The position numbers and the translations under genes were made by a program. This document shows positions 1-9,370 of a DNA stretch of 64,000 nucleotides, one piece after another. How positions within the stretch are numbered: the stretch's first letter is position 1; each line of letters starts with the position of its first letter. The DNA comes from Hansschlegelia beijingensis (GTDB lineage Bacteria > Pseudomonadota > Alphaproteobacteria > Rhizobiales > Methylopilaceae). Below the pieces are notes generated by a model that made no database searches, was not told the DNA's origin, and was given only the letters and a program-made list of their open reading frames with translations. The DNA is taken from contig NZ_JACIDR010000007.1 in assembly GCF_014196425.1 (NCBI RefSeq), positions 124,001 to 188,000 of the forward strand, given 5' to 3'.

Positions 1-1161
1 CGAGGCGCCCCGCACCGCGTCGGGATCAAGCAGCCGCTCGGCGGCGACCTTCACGAAGCGCACGCCCTTCTGGGCGAGATCGCGGGGCTCCAGCCTCAGA
101 TCGGTCGTACGATCCATCGAGAGCCGCACCCCGCGTTCGCGGAAGCCGTCGAGCGCGGCCCGCTGCACCGCGTCGAGCTGCTCGAACTCCGCCTGCCGCA
201 GTTCGAGCACGACCAGACGCGCGCATTCCGACTGGCGATCCAGCGTCGCCCTGATGGCCGCGACGGCCGCGTCGTCCGAGAGCGTGCCCGGCGCGATGTT
301 CACGAACACCGACCCCGTGCGCCCGCTGGCCGCGAGCCGCAACGCCACCCCGGCCGCGCGCTCCAGCGCGCGACGGTCGATCTCCGCGAGCCTGCCGGCC
401 GCCGCTGCGACGTCCATGAAGCCCGCGGCCTCGGTGACCACGTCGGTCTCGATCAGGCGCGACAGCGCCTCGTAATGCAGGATGCGCCGGCTCGGCAGCG
501 ACACCACCGGCTGAAGATGGACGTCGATGCGGTCGTCGCGCAGGGCGAGCTCGAGCCGCGCCAGAAGCCCGAGGTCCGGCGCCGCCGCGCGCCGCAGGGG
601 CTCGGCCGGCGCTTCGGGTTCGTCCGGGTCGAAAGGCTCGAGGTCGGGCCTTGTCCGACGCGGTTCGAGCGAGATCGGCGCCGGCTGCGCTCGCGCGGGG
701 GCCGGCGAAGTGGCCGCGGGGCCGGCGGGGGGCGCGGCGGTCGCCTGCTCCAGCAAGCGGGCCGCCGCGAGCTGCCCGAGCCTGGCGTCGTGCGCGGCGA
801 CCTCCTTGGCGATCGAGGTGACCAGCGCGCCCAGCGCCGCGAGCTCCTCGACGATCGGCTTGACGGCCGCGCGGGCGCGCTCGCCGGCCGCGCCGTCGAG
901 CGTCGCGAGCCGGAGCTCCACCGTCTCGAGCCTGCTCTGCAGCTCGGTCGCGACGCGGTCGAGGTCGTCGATCCGGCCGTCAGGCGGCGCAGGGGTGCGG
1001 ATGAAAGCCAGGTGGACGACGGCCATGCCGCCGAGCGCCGCCAGCGCGGCCAGCGACGCCGACGCGAATCCGAGGCCGAGCCCGTAGGCTGCGATGACGC
1101 CCACGCACACCGACGTCACCGCCATCGCGGCGGCGACAAAGAAGTCGGCGGGTTTCGTCAT
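1..1161 (-). CDS. EAL-domain protein, membrane-anchored, probably catalytically degenerate (3' end outside window)
   Basis: The gene starts at ATG 1161 and runs off the left edge, leaving 387 codons without a stop. Residues about 8-50 are hydrophobic and look like two membrane segments. A variable Ala/Pro-rich linker follows, then an EAL-like domain from about residue 210. The signature Glu-Ala-Leu is present in the context HYEALSRL, and an Asn sits in VFVNIAPG. The later catalytic motifs are eroded: the usual DDFG region reads LSMDRTTD and the usual IKID reads VKVA. EAL proteins hydrolyse cyclic di-GMP, but those acidic metal ligands are missing here, so a sensory or binding role is more likely than phosphodiesterase activity. 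The short HMA gene downstream is divergent from it. Confidence 0.8.
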   Translation of the reverse strand, partial: MTKPADFFVAAAMAVTSVCVGVIAAYGLGLGFASASLAALAALGGMAVVHLAFIRTPAPPDGRIDDLDRVATELQSRLETVELRLATLDGAAGERARAAVKPIVEELAALGALVTSIAKEVAAHDARLGQLAAARLLEQATAAPPAGPAATSPAPARAQPAPISLEPRRTRPDLEPFDPDEPEAPAEPLRRAAAPDLGLLARLELALRDDRIDVHLQPVVSLPSRRILHYEALSRLIETDVVTEAAGFMDVAAAAGRLAEIDRRALERAAGVALRLAASGRTGSVFVNIAPGTLSDDAAVAAIRATLDRQSECARLVVLELRQAEFEQLDAVQRAALDGFRERGVRLSMDRTTDLRLEPRDLAQKGVRFVKVAAERLLDPDAVRGAS

Positions 1162-1274
1162 GTGGCTCGGCTTCCGGACGGCGTACGACATCATCGCCGA
1201 TTCGTGATTCGCCGGCCAAGCCCTCGAAGGTCGGGCGCCCGGCCTCCACATGAGATGAATCAGAAGGAGGCGAC

Positions 1275-1478
1275 ATGGTCACGCTCGAAGTGTCCGGAAT
1301 GGTGTGCGAGGGCTGCGAGAAGTCGGTCCGTCAGGCGATCACCGGCAAGGATCCCGGGGCGGTCGTCACGGTTTCTCGGGAGACGGGCCGGGTGGAGGCC
1401 GAGACCAGGCTGAGCGCCGAGGAAGCCGCGAGCGCGGTGGCGGCGGCCGGATTCGAGGCGCGTCCCGCGGCGTCCTGA
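1275..1478 (+). CDS. Heavy-metal-associated (HMA) domain protein, copper-chaperone-like
   Basis: This 67-residue protein is a single HMA domain. The metal-binding loop is GMVCEGC (Cys11 and Cys14) at the usual position after the first beta strand, and the length fits a stand-alone CopZ/CopP-type cytosolic chaperone that hands Cu(I) to a P-type ATPase. A strong ribosome binding site (AGAAGGAGG) lies just before the ATG. A copper ATPase with its own HMA domain is encoded about 31 kb away at 31836-34052; a functional link is inference. It could equally serve another soft metal. The next gene starts about 95 bases downstream on the same strand. Confidence 0.8.
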   Translation: MVTLEVSGMVCEGCEKSVRQAITGKDPGAVVTVSRETGRVEAETRLSAEEAASAVAAAGFEARPAAS

Positions 1479-1573
1479 GCCGCCGATCACCATTCGTTTA
1501 CCCTGTTGGGACACCTTGGAAGCCCGGCGGCCGCCGACCTGCGACGCCGGCATCATCCAAGGACCGACGCCCG

Positions 1574-2959
1574 ATGCCGCTTCCGCAGACCTCGGACCCC
1601 GCGACCCGCGCCGATGCGCGCCGGCCGCTCGTCCTGCTGGTCGACGCGGACGCGGCCGCGGTGCGCGTGGCGACCGCCGCCGTGGCCAACGCCGGCGGCG
1701 AGATCCTGGCGGCGGTCGAGCCGGCGGCGGCGGTGGGTTTCGTCCGCTCCCGGCTCGCCGACATCGCGATCGTGGACGTCCCGGACCGCGCGACGCTGCC
1801 GATCATCGAGGCGCTCGGCGCGAGCGGCCTGATCGTGGTGGCGACGAGCGGCGCAGGTTCCGTGGCGCTCGCCGTCGAGGCGATGCGGCGCGGCGCGGTC
1901 GACTTCGTGCTGAAGCCCTATTCGCCCGAGACGCTCGCGCGCCGGCTTGCGCCACGGCTGGAGGAGCGGCGGCAGCCCGTCGAGGCGCCGATCGAGGCCG
2001 GGCCGGACGCTGACGAGCCGCGGGACTTCGCCGGCTTCGTCGGTCGCTCCTCGCCCATGCAGGCGCTCTATGGCGAGATCGCCCGGATCGCGCCCTCCCG
2101 CGCCCCGGTCTTCATCACCGGCGAGAGCGGATCGGGCAAGGAGCTCTGCGCCGAGGCGATCCATGCCCGCTCGGGCCGCGCGGCGAAGCCGCTGGTGGCG
2201 CTGAACTGCGGCGCAATCCCCCGCGAACTGATGGAGAGCGAGGTGTTCGGCCATGTCCGGGGCGCCTTCACGGGCGCGACCGACGACCGCGTCGGCGCGG
2301 TCGAGGCGGCGGCCGGCGGCACGCTGTTCCTGGACGAGATCGGCGAGATGGAGCTTTCGCTGCAGGCGAAGCTCCTGCGGGTGCTGCAGACCGGCGAGTT
2401 CCGCCGGGTGGGCGATCCCCGCCCGCGGCGCGCGGACGTCCGGATCGTGTGCGCCACGCATCGCGACCCGTTCGCGGAGGTCGCGGCCGGACGCTTCCGG
2501 CAGGACCTGTTCTATCGGCTGCACGTGCTGCCCATCCGCCTGCCGGCGCTGCGCGAGCGCGGCGACGACGTGATCGCCCTCGCCGGCGCGTTTCTGGAGA
2601 GCTTCGCCCGCGAGGAAGGCCGCGCGATCTGGCGGCTGTCCCCGGCGGCGGCGGAGCTTTTCAGGCGCTACGACTGGCCGGGCAATGTGCGGGAGCTGCA
2701 GAACGTGATCCGCCGCGCCATCGTCCTTGGCGAAGGCGACGAGATCACGCCGGAGATGCTGCCGGCCGAGCTCAGGCGGGCGGGGCCGCCCGCCGCCTCC
2801 TCCGTCTGCGACCCCGAAATCATCGAGCCGTTCTGGGTCCAGGAGCGGCGGATCATCGAGCGCGCCGTGGAAGCGTTCGGGGGCAACACGGCGCGCGCCG
2901 CGGCGGCGCTCGAGATCAGCCCCTCGACGATCTACCGCAAGCGCGAGCGCTGGGCCTGA
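1574..2959 (+). CDS. Sigma-54-dependent response regulator (NtrC/LuxO-type)
   Basis: The protein has 461 residues in the classical order receiver, AAA+ domain, Fis-type helix-turn-helix. The receiver has an acidic LVDADA cluster, the phospho-acceptor Asp in IAIVDVPD and the conserved Lys in VLKPYS. The AAA+ part has Walker A GESGSGKE and the sigma-54 contact loop GAFTGA, followed by LFLDEIGEM as Walker B. The C-terminus (GNTARAAAALEISPSTIYRK) is a Fis-like DNA-binding helix pair. Such proteins activate RNA polymerase-sigma-54 promoters on phosphorylation by a partner kinase, but no kinase gene is adjacent. The open frame extends further upstream, but the ATG at 1574 fits the family N-terminus. 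The target genes are unknown. Confidence 0.92.
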   Translation: MPLPQTSDPATRADARRPLVLLVDADAAAVRVATAAVANAGGEILAAVEPAAAVGFVRSRLADIAIVDVPDRATLPIIEALGASGLIVVATSGAGSVALAVEAMRRGAVDFVLKPYSPETLARRLAPRLEERRQPVEAPIEAGPDADEPRDFAGFVGRSSPMQALYGEIARIAPSRAPVFITGESGSGKELCAEAIHARSGRAAKPLVALNCGAIPRELMESEVFGHVRGAFTGATDDRVGAVEAAAGGTLFLDEIGEMELSLQAKLLRVLQTGEFRRVGDPRPRRADVRIVCATHRDPFAEVAAGRFRQDLFYRLHVLPIRLPALRERGDDVIALAGAFLESFAREEGRAIWRLSPAAAELFRRYDWPGNVRELQNVIRRAIVLGEGDEITPEMLPAELRRAGPPAASSVCDPEIIEPFWVQERRIIERAVEAFGGNTARAAAALEISPSTIYRKRERWA

Positions 2960-3044
2960 CCCCGCATCCTGGGCCCCGCGCCGCTGTTGACGCCGGGGCG
3001 CTGTTAGGGCCAGCGTCCGCCGCCTGACGATCGAGGCGGGACAT

Positions 3045-4178
3045 TTGGCTGAAGACTTCGACCTGGCCGTCGTGGGCGGCGGCATTCTGGGGCTTGCTCA
3101 CGCGCTGGCGGGCGCCCGAAGCGGCCGGCGCGTCGTGGTGATCGACCGCGACGCGCGGGCGAACGGCGCATCGGTGCGCATGTCGGGGCTGGTCAGCGTC
3201 GCCGGCCATCCGACCGGCGCGGCGGCCCGGCGCGCCAGGCGCTCCCGCGAGATCTGGGGCGAGGTCTGCGCCCATGCGGGCGTGCGCGTCGACCATGAGG
3301 GGCTGGCCATCGTCGCCCGCCGGCCGGAGGCCGCCAGCGTGCTCGCCGCCTATGCGGCGACCGAACCCGCTCCGGGCTGCGTCTTCTACGCGCCGGAGGA
3401 CGCGCACGCCCTGTTCCCGCAGTTCCGCGGCGACATCGCGGGCGTGTTCTGGAGTCCCGACGAGATCAGGGTGGAGGCCAAATCCGCTCTGCCGAAGATC
3501 GCGGCCTGGCTCGAGGACGCGCATGGCGTGGCGTTCCGGTGGGAGACCGCGGTGAGCGCGATCGGCGACGGCGCGCTCGCGACCTCGCAGGGGCCCGTCC
3601 GGGCCAAATGCGCGGTGGTCTGCCCCGGCGACGATCTGCGGTCGCTCTTCGGCGACCGGCTGTCCAGCCTTGGACTCACCCGGGCGAAGTCGCAGATGAT
3701 GCGGGTGCGCTACGACGAGAGCTTCGAGCTGCCCGGCGCGGTCTCCACCGACCTCTCCGCCGTCCGCATGCCGGCGCTCCAGGACGCCGAGGGGGCCGAC
3801 GCGCTGCGCGCGCGGCTCGAGGCCGAGCAGCCCGAGCACCTCCAGCATGGCGTCGTGCTGCTCGCCTCGCAGTCCGCGGACGGCTCGCTGGTCGTGGGAG
3901 CCAGCCGCACCCTCGACGCGACGCCGGACCCGTTCCTGCTCCAGACGATCGACGACCTGATCCTGGACGAGCTCGCGGCCGTGTTTGGCAAGCGGCCCAA
4001 GCATGTCGTCTCGCGCTGGAGCGGGACCTACGCGTTTTCGGCGGACCGACCGGTGGTGGTCGAGGCGCCGGAGGAGAATGTCCGCGTCGTCGTGGCGGCC
4101 TCCGGCTTCGGCGCCAGCGCGGCCTTCGCGGTCGCCGAGGAGACGGTCGCGGAACTGCTCGGGGCCTGCGCGGCCTGA
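3045..4178 (+). CDS. FAD-dependent oxidoreductase of the TIGR03364 (DAO-like) type
   Basis: This 377-residue protein is of the D-amino-acid oxidase (DAO) fold. The dinucleotide-binding motif is at the N-terminus (DLAVVGGGILGLAHA, then VVVIDRD). The late segment LQHGVVLLASQSADGSLVVG resembles a motif I associate with TIGR03364 proteins, which are often found with phosphonate-degradation genes. No other phosphonate gene is in this window, so the substrate, probably an amine or amino acid, is unknown. The start is TTG at 3045, supported by GAGGCGGG directly upstream. hisS follows 74 bases later on the same strand, without obvious functional relation. Confidence 0.75.
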   Translation: MAEDFDLAVVGGGILGLAHALAGARSGRRVVVIDRDARANGASVRMSGLVSVAGHPTGAAARRARRSREIWGEVCAHAGVRVDHEGLAIVARRPEAASVLAAYAATEPAPGCVFYAPEDAHALFPQFRGDIAGVFWSPDEIRVEAKSALPKIAAWLEDAHGVAFRWETAVSAIGDGALATSQGPVRAKCAVVCPGDDLRSLFGDRLSSLGLTRAKSQMMRVRYDESFELPGAVSTDLSAVRMPALQDAEGADALRARLEAEQPEHLQHGVVLLASQSADGSLVVGASRTLDATPDPFLLQTIDDLILDELAAVFGKRPKHVVSRWSGTYAFSADRPVVVEAPEENVRVVVAASGFGASAAFAVAEETVAELLGACAA

Positions 4179-4252
4179 CCCGCAGGGTTTCCCGGCGCGC
4201 CGAAAAGCTCTAGGAGCAGGCCGCGCCTCCGAAGCTTCGAGACCTGAACGCG

Positions 4253-5734
4253 ATGAACGCCCGCCGCACCGACCTCACGCCCGCTCGCCTGCCGCGCGGC
4301 TTCGCCGATCGCGGCGCGGCCGAACTCGCGGCGACGCGGGAGATGACGGAAGCCATCCGCCGGACCTATGAGCTCTGGGGGTTCGAGGCGATCGAGACGC
4401 CGTTCTTCGAATACACCGACGCGCTCGGCAAGTTCCTGCCCGACCAGGACCGGCCGAACGCCGGGGTGTTCTCGCTCAAGGACGACGACGAGCAGTGGCT
4501 GTCGCTGCGCTACGACCTCACCGCGCCGCTCGCCCGCTTCGTCGCCGAGAATTTTCAGCGCCTGCCGAAGCCCTATCGCAGCTACCGGTTCGGCCCCGTT
4601 TTCCGCAATGAGAAGCCGGGACCAGGGCGTTTCCGCCAGTTCCTGCAGTTCGACGCCGACATCGTGGGCGCGCCCTCGGTCTCGGCCGACGCCGAGATGT
4701 GCATGATGATGGCGGACGCGCTCGAGGCGGTCGGCATCCGGCGCGGCGACTACGTCGTCAAGGTCAACAACCGCAAGATCCTCGACGGCGTCATGGAGGC
4801 GATCGGCCTCGGCGGCCCCGAGAACGCCGGCCGCCGGCTGATCGTGCTGCGCGCCATCGACAAGCTCGACCGGCTGGGGCCGGAGGGCGTCCGCGCCCTG
4901 CTCGGCGAGGGCCGCAAGGACGAGAGCGGCGACTTCACCAAGGGCGCAGGGCTGGACGCGGATGCGGCGGTTCGCGTGCTCGACATCCTGAAGGCCAAGG
5001 CGGCTGATAATCTGCAGACGGCCCGGCGGCTGTTCGACGAGTTCCCGAAGCCGGGCGCCGGCCAGGAGGGCGCGCGCGAGCTCTCGGCCGTCGCCACGCT
5101 GATCGACCAGGCCGGTTACGGCGACCGCGTGGAGCTCGATCCGTCGGTGGTCCGCGGCCTGGAATACTACACCGGCCCGGTGTTCGAGGCCGAGCTCACC
5201 TTCAAGATCGAGGACGAGCACGGCCGGCCGATCCAGTTCGGCTCGGTCGGCGGCGGCGGCCGCTATGACGGGCTGGTCGGTCGCTTCATGGCCGACGACG
5301 TGCCCGCGACGGGCTTCTCGATCGGCGTCTCGCGCCTTCAGGCCGCGCTGCGCGCGCTGAAGGGGGCCGACGCCGCGGCGGCGCTCGGGCCGGTGGTGGT
5401 GCTTGCGCTCGACCGCGAGCACATCGGCCGCTCCATGGCGCAGGCCGCGACCCTTCGCGCCGCCGGCATCGCCGCCGAGGTCTATCTCGGCGCCTCCGGC
5501 ATGAAGGCGCAGATGAAATACGCCGACCGCCGCCACAGCCCCTGCGTGGTGATCCAGGGCTCCGACGAGCGGGAAAAGGGCGAGGTGACGCTCAAGGACC
5601 TGATCGAAGGCGCCAAGGCCGCGGCCGCGATCTCGGACCGCTCCGAGTGGACCGAGAGCCGGCCCGCGCAGGTGACTGTGCCGGAGGAGCGGCTGGTCGA
5701 GGAGGTCCGGGCGATCCTCTCCCGGCACGTCTAG
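4253..5734 (+). CDS. hisS: Histidyl-tRNA synthetase (divergent alphaproteobacterial type)
   Basis: This 493-residue class II synthetase charges tRNA-His. Motif 2 reads [20 protein letters not shown], and the histidine-specific motifs [11 protein letters not shown] and [13 protein letters not shown] are present near residues 305 and 340. The C-terminal anticodon-binding domain follows ([14 protein letters not shown] onward). The motif 2 wording differs from the common bacterial form (usually FRHERPQ-like) and matches my recollection of the atypical alphaproteobacterial HisRS group that recognises a tRNA-His with A73; such a tRNA is encoded in this window at 48386-48462. The stop codon overlaps that of the convergent gene at 5731 through the tetranucleotide CTAG. 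Confidence 0.96.
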   Translation: MNARRTDLTPARLPRGFADRGAAELAATREMTEAIRRTYELWGFEAIETPFFEYTDALGKFLPDQDRPNAGVFSLKDDDEQWLSLRYDLTAPLARFVAENFQRLPKPYRSYRFGPVFRNEKPGPGRFRQFLQFDADIVGAPSVSADAEMCMMMADALEAVGIRRGDYVVKVNNRKILDGVMEAIGLGGPENAGRRLIVLRAIDKLDRLGPEGVRALLGEGRKDESGDFTKGAGLDADAAVRVLDILKAKAADNLQTARRLFDEFPKPGAGQEGARELSAVATLIDQAGYGDRVELDPSVVRGLEYYTGPVFEAELTFKIEDEHGRPIQFGSVGGGGRYDGLVGRFMADDVPATGFSIGVSRLQAALRALKGADAAAALGPVVVLALDREHIGRSMAQAATLRAAGIAAEVYLGASGMKAQMKYADRRHSPCVVIQGSDEREKGEVTLKDLIEGAKAAAAISDRSEWTESRPAQVTVPEERLVEEVRAILSRHV

Positions 5735-6003
5735 GCGCCCGCGGAAAACTTCTCCCGCACGTCCTGCTCGGTGACCTGCGCCATCGGCTTCATGAACTTC
5801 ACGGCCTCGGTCTTGCGGCCGGGGCGCATGATCAGCACGACGGTCTCGGCGCCGCCGCAGGCCGGGTCGCCGCAGTCGATCTCGCTGACCGTCACGGCGT
5901 CGTCCTCGCCGAGCGAGAGCGCGCCGCGGACGAGCGCGGCGATCCGCCGGGAAGCGTCGGCGCGGCCGGGGTCCTCCCGGCGGGATCGGAACAAGAGAGC
6001 CAC
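5731..6003 (-). CDS. Conserved hypothetical protein, 90 residues
   Basis: I do not recognise a named family with certainty. The 90-residue protein starts at GTG 6003 and is convergent with hisS, sharing four bases (CTAG) at the 3' ends. Its middle contains [10 protein letters not shown] followed by [21 protein letters not shown], a pattern of conserved Cys/Gly and a short basic strand that looks like real coding sequence rather than a shadow. No signal peptide or membrane segment is visible, and the N-terminus is Arg-rich. Similar small proteins beside hisS are familiar from other Hyphomicrobiales, but I cannot assign a function. The spacing of the start codon to a ribosome binding site is poor, so the exact start is uncertain. 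Confidence 0.65.
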   Translation of the reverse strand: MALLFRSRREDPGRADASRRIAALVRGALSLGEDDAVTVSEIDCGDPACGGAETVVLIMRPGRKTEAVKFMKPMAQVTEQDVREKFSAGA

Positions 6004-6156
6004 GCCTCATCTCTACGCCGCCGGGCGGGCAGATGGACAGGGACCAAACGTCTCGCCCGCCAGGCCGGCGGCCTCGCTTACGCGGAAAAAAGTCGCGCCC
6101 GGCGGGCTCGACTGCTAGACGCGCCGTGAAATCCTGACCTTTGGCCCGCCCATCCG

Positions 6157-7230
6157 ATGTCGAGTCCCCTGCTCAAGACCCTGATCGACCGCTTCGAGGC
6201 CGCCGGCTTCGCGCGCGTGGACGTGCCGATCCTCCAGCCCGCCGAGCCGTTTCTGGACGTCATGGGCGAGGATCTGCGCCAGCGCATGTTCCTCACGCTC
6301 GACGCCGAGGGCCGCGAACTCTGCCTGCGGCCGGACTTCACGATCCCGACCGCGCTGCTGCACCTCGCGGGCGGCGAGGCCGGCCGGGCGGCGTCCTATT
6401 CCTATGCGGGCCCGGTGTTCCGGCACGGCGCGAATGGCGGCGAGGTCACGCAGGTCGGCGTGGAGAGCTTCGGCCGCTCGGACCGGCTGGCCGCCGAGAC
6501 CGAGGTGCTCGGGCTCGCGCTTGAGGCGGCCGCCGCCCTCGGGCTGCGCGCGCCGCAGATCCGGCTGGGCGACCGCGCGCTGGTGGAGGCGGCCGTCAAC
6601 GCCGTGGAGGCGCCGGCCTCGCTTCGCCGGCGGATCAAGCGGGAGATCGCCTTCGGCGGCACGCTCGACTGCCTGGCGACGAAGGCCGACGGCGACGCGG
6701 AGCACGCCGGCCTGTTCGCAGCGCTGGAGGCCGCCGGCCCCGAGGCCGCGCGGGGCGTGATCGAGGACGTGCTGTCGCTCGCCGGCATCACGGCGGTCGG
6801 CGGCCGCACCCCGGCCGAGATCGCCGAGCGCTTCATCGAACGGTCCGCCGCGCGCTCCGCCGTCGTATCGCCGGCGCAGCGCCAGGCGCTCAAGAGCTTC
6901 CTCGCGATCGACGCGCCCGCGCCGCAGGCGAGCGCCCGCATCCGCGAGCTTCTCGGCGCAAGCGCGGCGGCCGACGCCTTCGACCAGCGGATCGCCGCGT
7001 TCTCGGCCGCCGGGCTTCCGGTCGACGCCATGCGGTTCTCGGCCGGCACCGGCCAGGGGCTCGACTATTACGACGGCCTGGTCTTCGAACTGGCCCGTCC
7101 GGGCGGCGGAGAGCCGCTCGGAGGCGGCGGCCGCTATGACGGGCTGCTCAAGGCGCTCGGCGCGAAGCAGCCCGCCCCGGCGGTCGGATTTGCGCTCTGG
7201 CTCGACCGCTTCGAGGAGACCGCGCGATGA
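6157..7230 (+). CDS. hisZ: ATP phosphoribosyltransferase regulatory subunit HisZ
   Basis: This 357-residue protein is a histidyl-tRNA synthetase paralogue lacking the anticodon-binding domain. It keeps class II core segments such as [22 protein letters not shown] and [15 protein letters not shown], and the [11 protein letters not shown] motif. HisZ does not charge tRNA; it binds HisG and makes the first step of histidine synthesis active and feedback-regulated. Its ATG (6157) is 422 bases after the hisS stop. Its stop overlaps the hisG start by four bases (ATGA), so the two subunits are translationally coupled. Confidence 0.95.
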   Translation: MSSPLLKTLIDRFEAAGFARVDVPILQPAEPFLDVMGEDLRQRMFLTLDAEGRELCLRPDFTIPTALLHLAGGEAGRAASYSYAGPVFRHGANGGEVTQVGVESFGRSDRLAAETEVLGLALEAAAALGLRAPQIRLGDRALVEAAVNAVEAPASLRRRIKREIAFGGTLDCLATKADGDAEHAGLFAALEAAGPEAARGVIEDVLSLAGITAVGGRTPAEIAERFIERSAARSAVVSPAQRQALKSFLAIDAPAPQASARIRELLGASAAADAFDQRIAAFSAAGLPVDAMRFSAGTGQGLDYYDGLVFELARPGGGEPLGGGGRYDGLLKALGAKQPAPAVGFALWLDRFEETAR

Positions 7231-8228
7231 GCGGACTGGTTCTCGCCGTGCCCTCCAAGGGGCGCCTGCAGGAGAACGTGCAGGCCTTCTTCGCGCGCGC
7301 CGGCTTGACCTTCGTGCAGCCTGGCGGCTCGCGCGACTACCGCGGCGCGATCGCCGACGTGCCGGATGTCGAGATCGCCTATCTGTCGGCCTCCGACATC
7401 GCGGGCCAGCTCGCGAGCGGCGCGGCCCATCTCGGGGTCACCGGCGAGGATCTGGTCCGCGAGACGATCCCGGACGCCGACCAGCGGGTGAAGCTGCTGC
7501 AGCCGCTCGGCTTCGGCTACGCCAATGTCGTGGTGGCCGCGCCCAAGGCGTGGATCGACGTCAGCACGATGTCGGATCTCGACGACGTGGCCGAGGACAT
7601 GCGCCGCCGCCATGGCCGCAGGCTTCGGGTCGCGACCAAATACGTCAACCTCACCCGCGGCTTCTTCGCCTGGAAGAAGCCCGCCGAGGGACGCAGCGGC
7701 CCCGGGGTCTCGAACTACCGGATCGTCGAGAGCGTCGGCGCCACCGAGGGCGCGCCGGCGGCGGGCTCGGCGGACGTGATCGTGGACATCACCACGACGG
7801 GCGCGACGCTCGTCGCCAACGGGCTCAGGGTGCTGGACGACGGCGTGATCCTGCGCAGCCAGGCGCAGCTCGTGGCGAGCCTGCAGGCCGACTGGAGCCC
7901 CGCGGCCCGCAACGCCGCCCGCACCATCCTCACCCGGATCGCGGCCGAGGTGCGCGCCCGCAGCGTGCGCGAAGTCAGGGCGATGATGCCGAGCCGCGTC
8001 GAGCGGCTGATCGTCGACCTCGCGGCGCGGTTCGACGCGCGCGCGCCATTTGGCGCGCCTGCGCCCGGGACGCCGCTGGTGCTGCATGCGCCGAAGCGCG
8101 CCGTTTTCGATCTGGTGGAGGCGCTGTCCGCGGCCGGCGCGGGCGCCGTCACGGTCTCGACGCTCGAGGACGTGTTCGAACCTTCGCCCGCTCTGGTCGA
8201 GGATCTGTTCGGCGCGCTGGGGAGCTGA
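7227..8228 (+). CDS. hisG: ATP phosphoribosyltransferase catalytic subunit HisG
   Basis: HisG condenses ATP with PRPP in the first committed step of histidine biosynthesis. The 333-residue protein begins with the substrate-binding segment [10 protein letters not shown] and carries the phosphoribosyl-binding stretch [18 protein letters not shown]. It is about 100 residues longer than the short HisG that normally depends on HisZ, with a C-terminal extension ending in [19 protein letters not shown]. Yet hisZ is directly upstream and coupled to it. A strong double hairpin follows the stop codon, so hisZ-hisG is probably a complete transcription unit. Confidence 0.94.
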   Translation: MSGLVLAVPSKGRLQENVQAFFARAGLTFVQPGGSRDYRGAIADVPDVEIAYLSASDIAGQLASGAAHLGVTGEDLVRETIPDADQRVKLLQPLGFGYANVVVAAPKAWIDVSTMSDLDDVAEDMRRRHGRRLRVATKYVNLTRGFFAWKKPAEGRSGPGVSNYRIVESVGATEGAPAAGSADVIVDITTTGATLVANGLRVLDDGVILRSQAQLVASLQADWSPAARNAARTILTRIAAEVRARSVREVRAMMPSRVERLIVDLAARFDARAPFGAPAPGTPLVLHAPKRAVFDLVEALSAAGAGAVTVSTLEDVFEPSPALVEDLFGALGS

Positions 8229-8237
8229 AAAAGGAAA

Positions 8238-8310
8238 AGGCGGAACCGCCTCGGGGGGTAGCGGTTCCGCCTCATGAAGTCGGCCAGTCGGGGGGCTAGC
8301 CGGCTTTTTT
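8238..8310 (+). terminator. Two tandem hairpins after hisG, the second with a T-run
   Basis: The first hairpin has perfect 12-base arms (8238-8249 and 8261-8272, AGGCGGAACCGC) and an 11-base loop. The second pairs AGTCGGC (8278-8284) with GCCGGCT (8299-8305) and leads straight into six T residues. Together they form a convincing rho-independent terminator for hisZ-hisG. Confidence 0.75.
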
Positions 8311-8393
8311 CAAAAGCTCGTTGCGAGCTTCCGAGCGTAGAACGGCGAATCAGGCTGGCGGTTCCGCCACGACAAAAAAAATCTTCGGCCCCT

Positions 8394-9284
8394 TCAGTGG
8401 AGCGGCGGCAGCGCGGTTCCGAGCCGCTGCTCCAGGAAGGCGATCGTGCGGTCCCAGGCGAGCGCGGCCGCCTTGCGATCGTAGCGCGCCGGGTTGGCGT
8501 CGTTGTTGAAGGCGTGGTTCGCGCCCTCATAGATGAACAGCTGGTAGTCCTTGCCGGCCTCCTTCAAGGCCTTCTCGAAGGCGGGCACGCCGGCGTTGAT
8601 GCGCTCGTCCAGCCCCGCATAGTGAAGCAGCAACGGCGCCTTCACGTCGGCGGCCTGGTCCGGCTCGAGCGTCTGCCCGTAATAGGCCACCGCCGCCTTG
8701 AGGTCGGGCGAGGCGACCGCGAGCCTGTTCGCCATGCCGCCGCCCCAGCAGAAGCCGACAGCGCCCACCGCGCCGTTGCTCTCAGGGCGTTTGGCGAGGA
8801 ACGAGACCGCGGCGACAAGCGCCTCGGTGGCCTTTGCGAGATCGAGCGCCGCGGTCAGTTCGCGCGCCTTGTCCTCGTCGGGCGGCGTGCCGCCGACCGG
8901 CGACAGCAGATCGACGCCGAGCGCCAGGAAGCCCGACACGGCCAGACGGCGCGTCACGTCTTCGATGTGGGGGTTCAGGCCGCGGTTCTCGTGAATCACG
9001 ATCACGCCGGGCCGCTTCGCCTCGCCGGCCGGACGCGCGAGCAGCGCCGAATACGGCCCTGCGGGCGTCTCGAAGGTGACCTTCTCGGTGACGATGCGGC
9101 GGTCGTCGGGCGCCACGATCGCGGCCCGCGCGTAGTCGTTCGAGAGGACCCCGAGCGTCGCGTTGGCGGCCGCCACGGAGCCCACCAGAGCGACAAGCCG
9201 CTGGAAGAAGGCACGACGCCCGAGCTCGCCATGGGTGTAGCGGTCGTAGAGCGCGATCACGCGCTGTTCTGGCCGAAGCTTCAT
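8394..9284 (-). CDS. Dienelactone hydrolase family protein (carboxymethylenebutenolidase-like)
   Basis: This is a 296-residue alpha/beta hydrolase. The nucleophile is Cys in VGFCWGGGMA, followed by Asp in YAGLDERINAG and His in YEGANHAFNND, the Cys-Asp-His triad of dienelactone hydrolases. The first 50 residues contain a hydrophobic stretch (FFQRLVALVGSVAAANATLG) after two Arg residues, which may be a Tat-like export signal. Family members open the lactone ring of dienelactones in aromatic ring degradation, but many chromosomal copies have unknown substrates, and no aromatic pathway genes are nearby. It converges with hisG across a short region rich in hairpins and is probably monocistronic. 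Confidence 0.85.
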   Translation of the reverse strand: MKLRPEQRVIALYDRYTHGELGRRAFFQRLVALVGSVAAANATLGVLSNDYARAAIVAPDDRRIVTEKVTFETPAGPYSALLARPAGEAKRPGVIVIHENRGLNPHIEDVTRRLAVSGFLALGVDLLSPVGGTPPDEDKARELTAALDLAKATEALVAAVSFLAKRPESNGAVGAVGFCWGGGMANRLAVASPDLKAAVAYYGQTLEPDQAADVKAPLLLHYAGLDERINAGVPAFEKALKEAGKDYQLFIYEGANHAFNNDANPARYDRKAAALAWDRTIAFLEQRLGTALPPLH

Positions 9285-9370
9285 GAGGACGCCTCTATGC
9301 GCCGCGATGCGCGGCGTGCGTCGCCGACCCTACATCGCACGCGTCGCAGGAAGCGACCCTCACGCACAGT

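Noticed and set aside
4028..6010. A 660-codon minus-strand frame opposite hisS
   Set aside because: It is antisense to hisS throughout. The short gene at 5731-6003 in another frame is the better coding candidate there.
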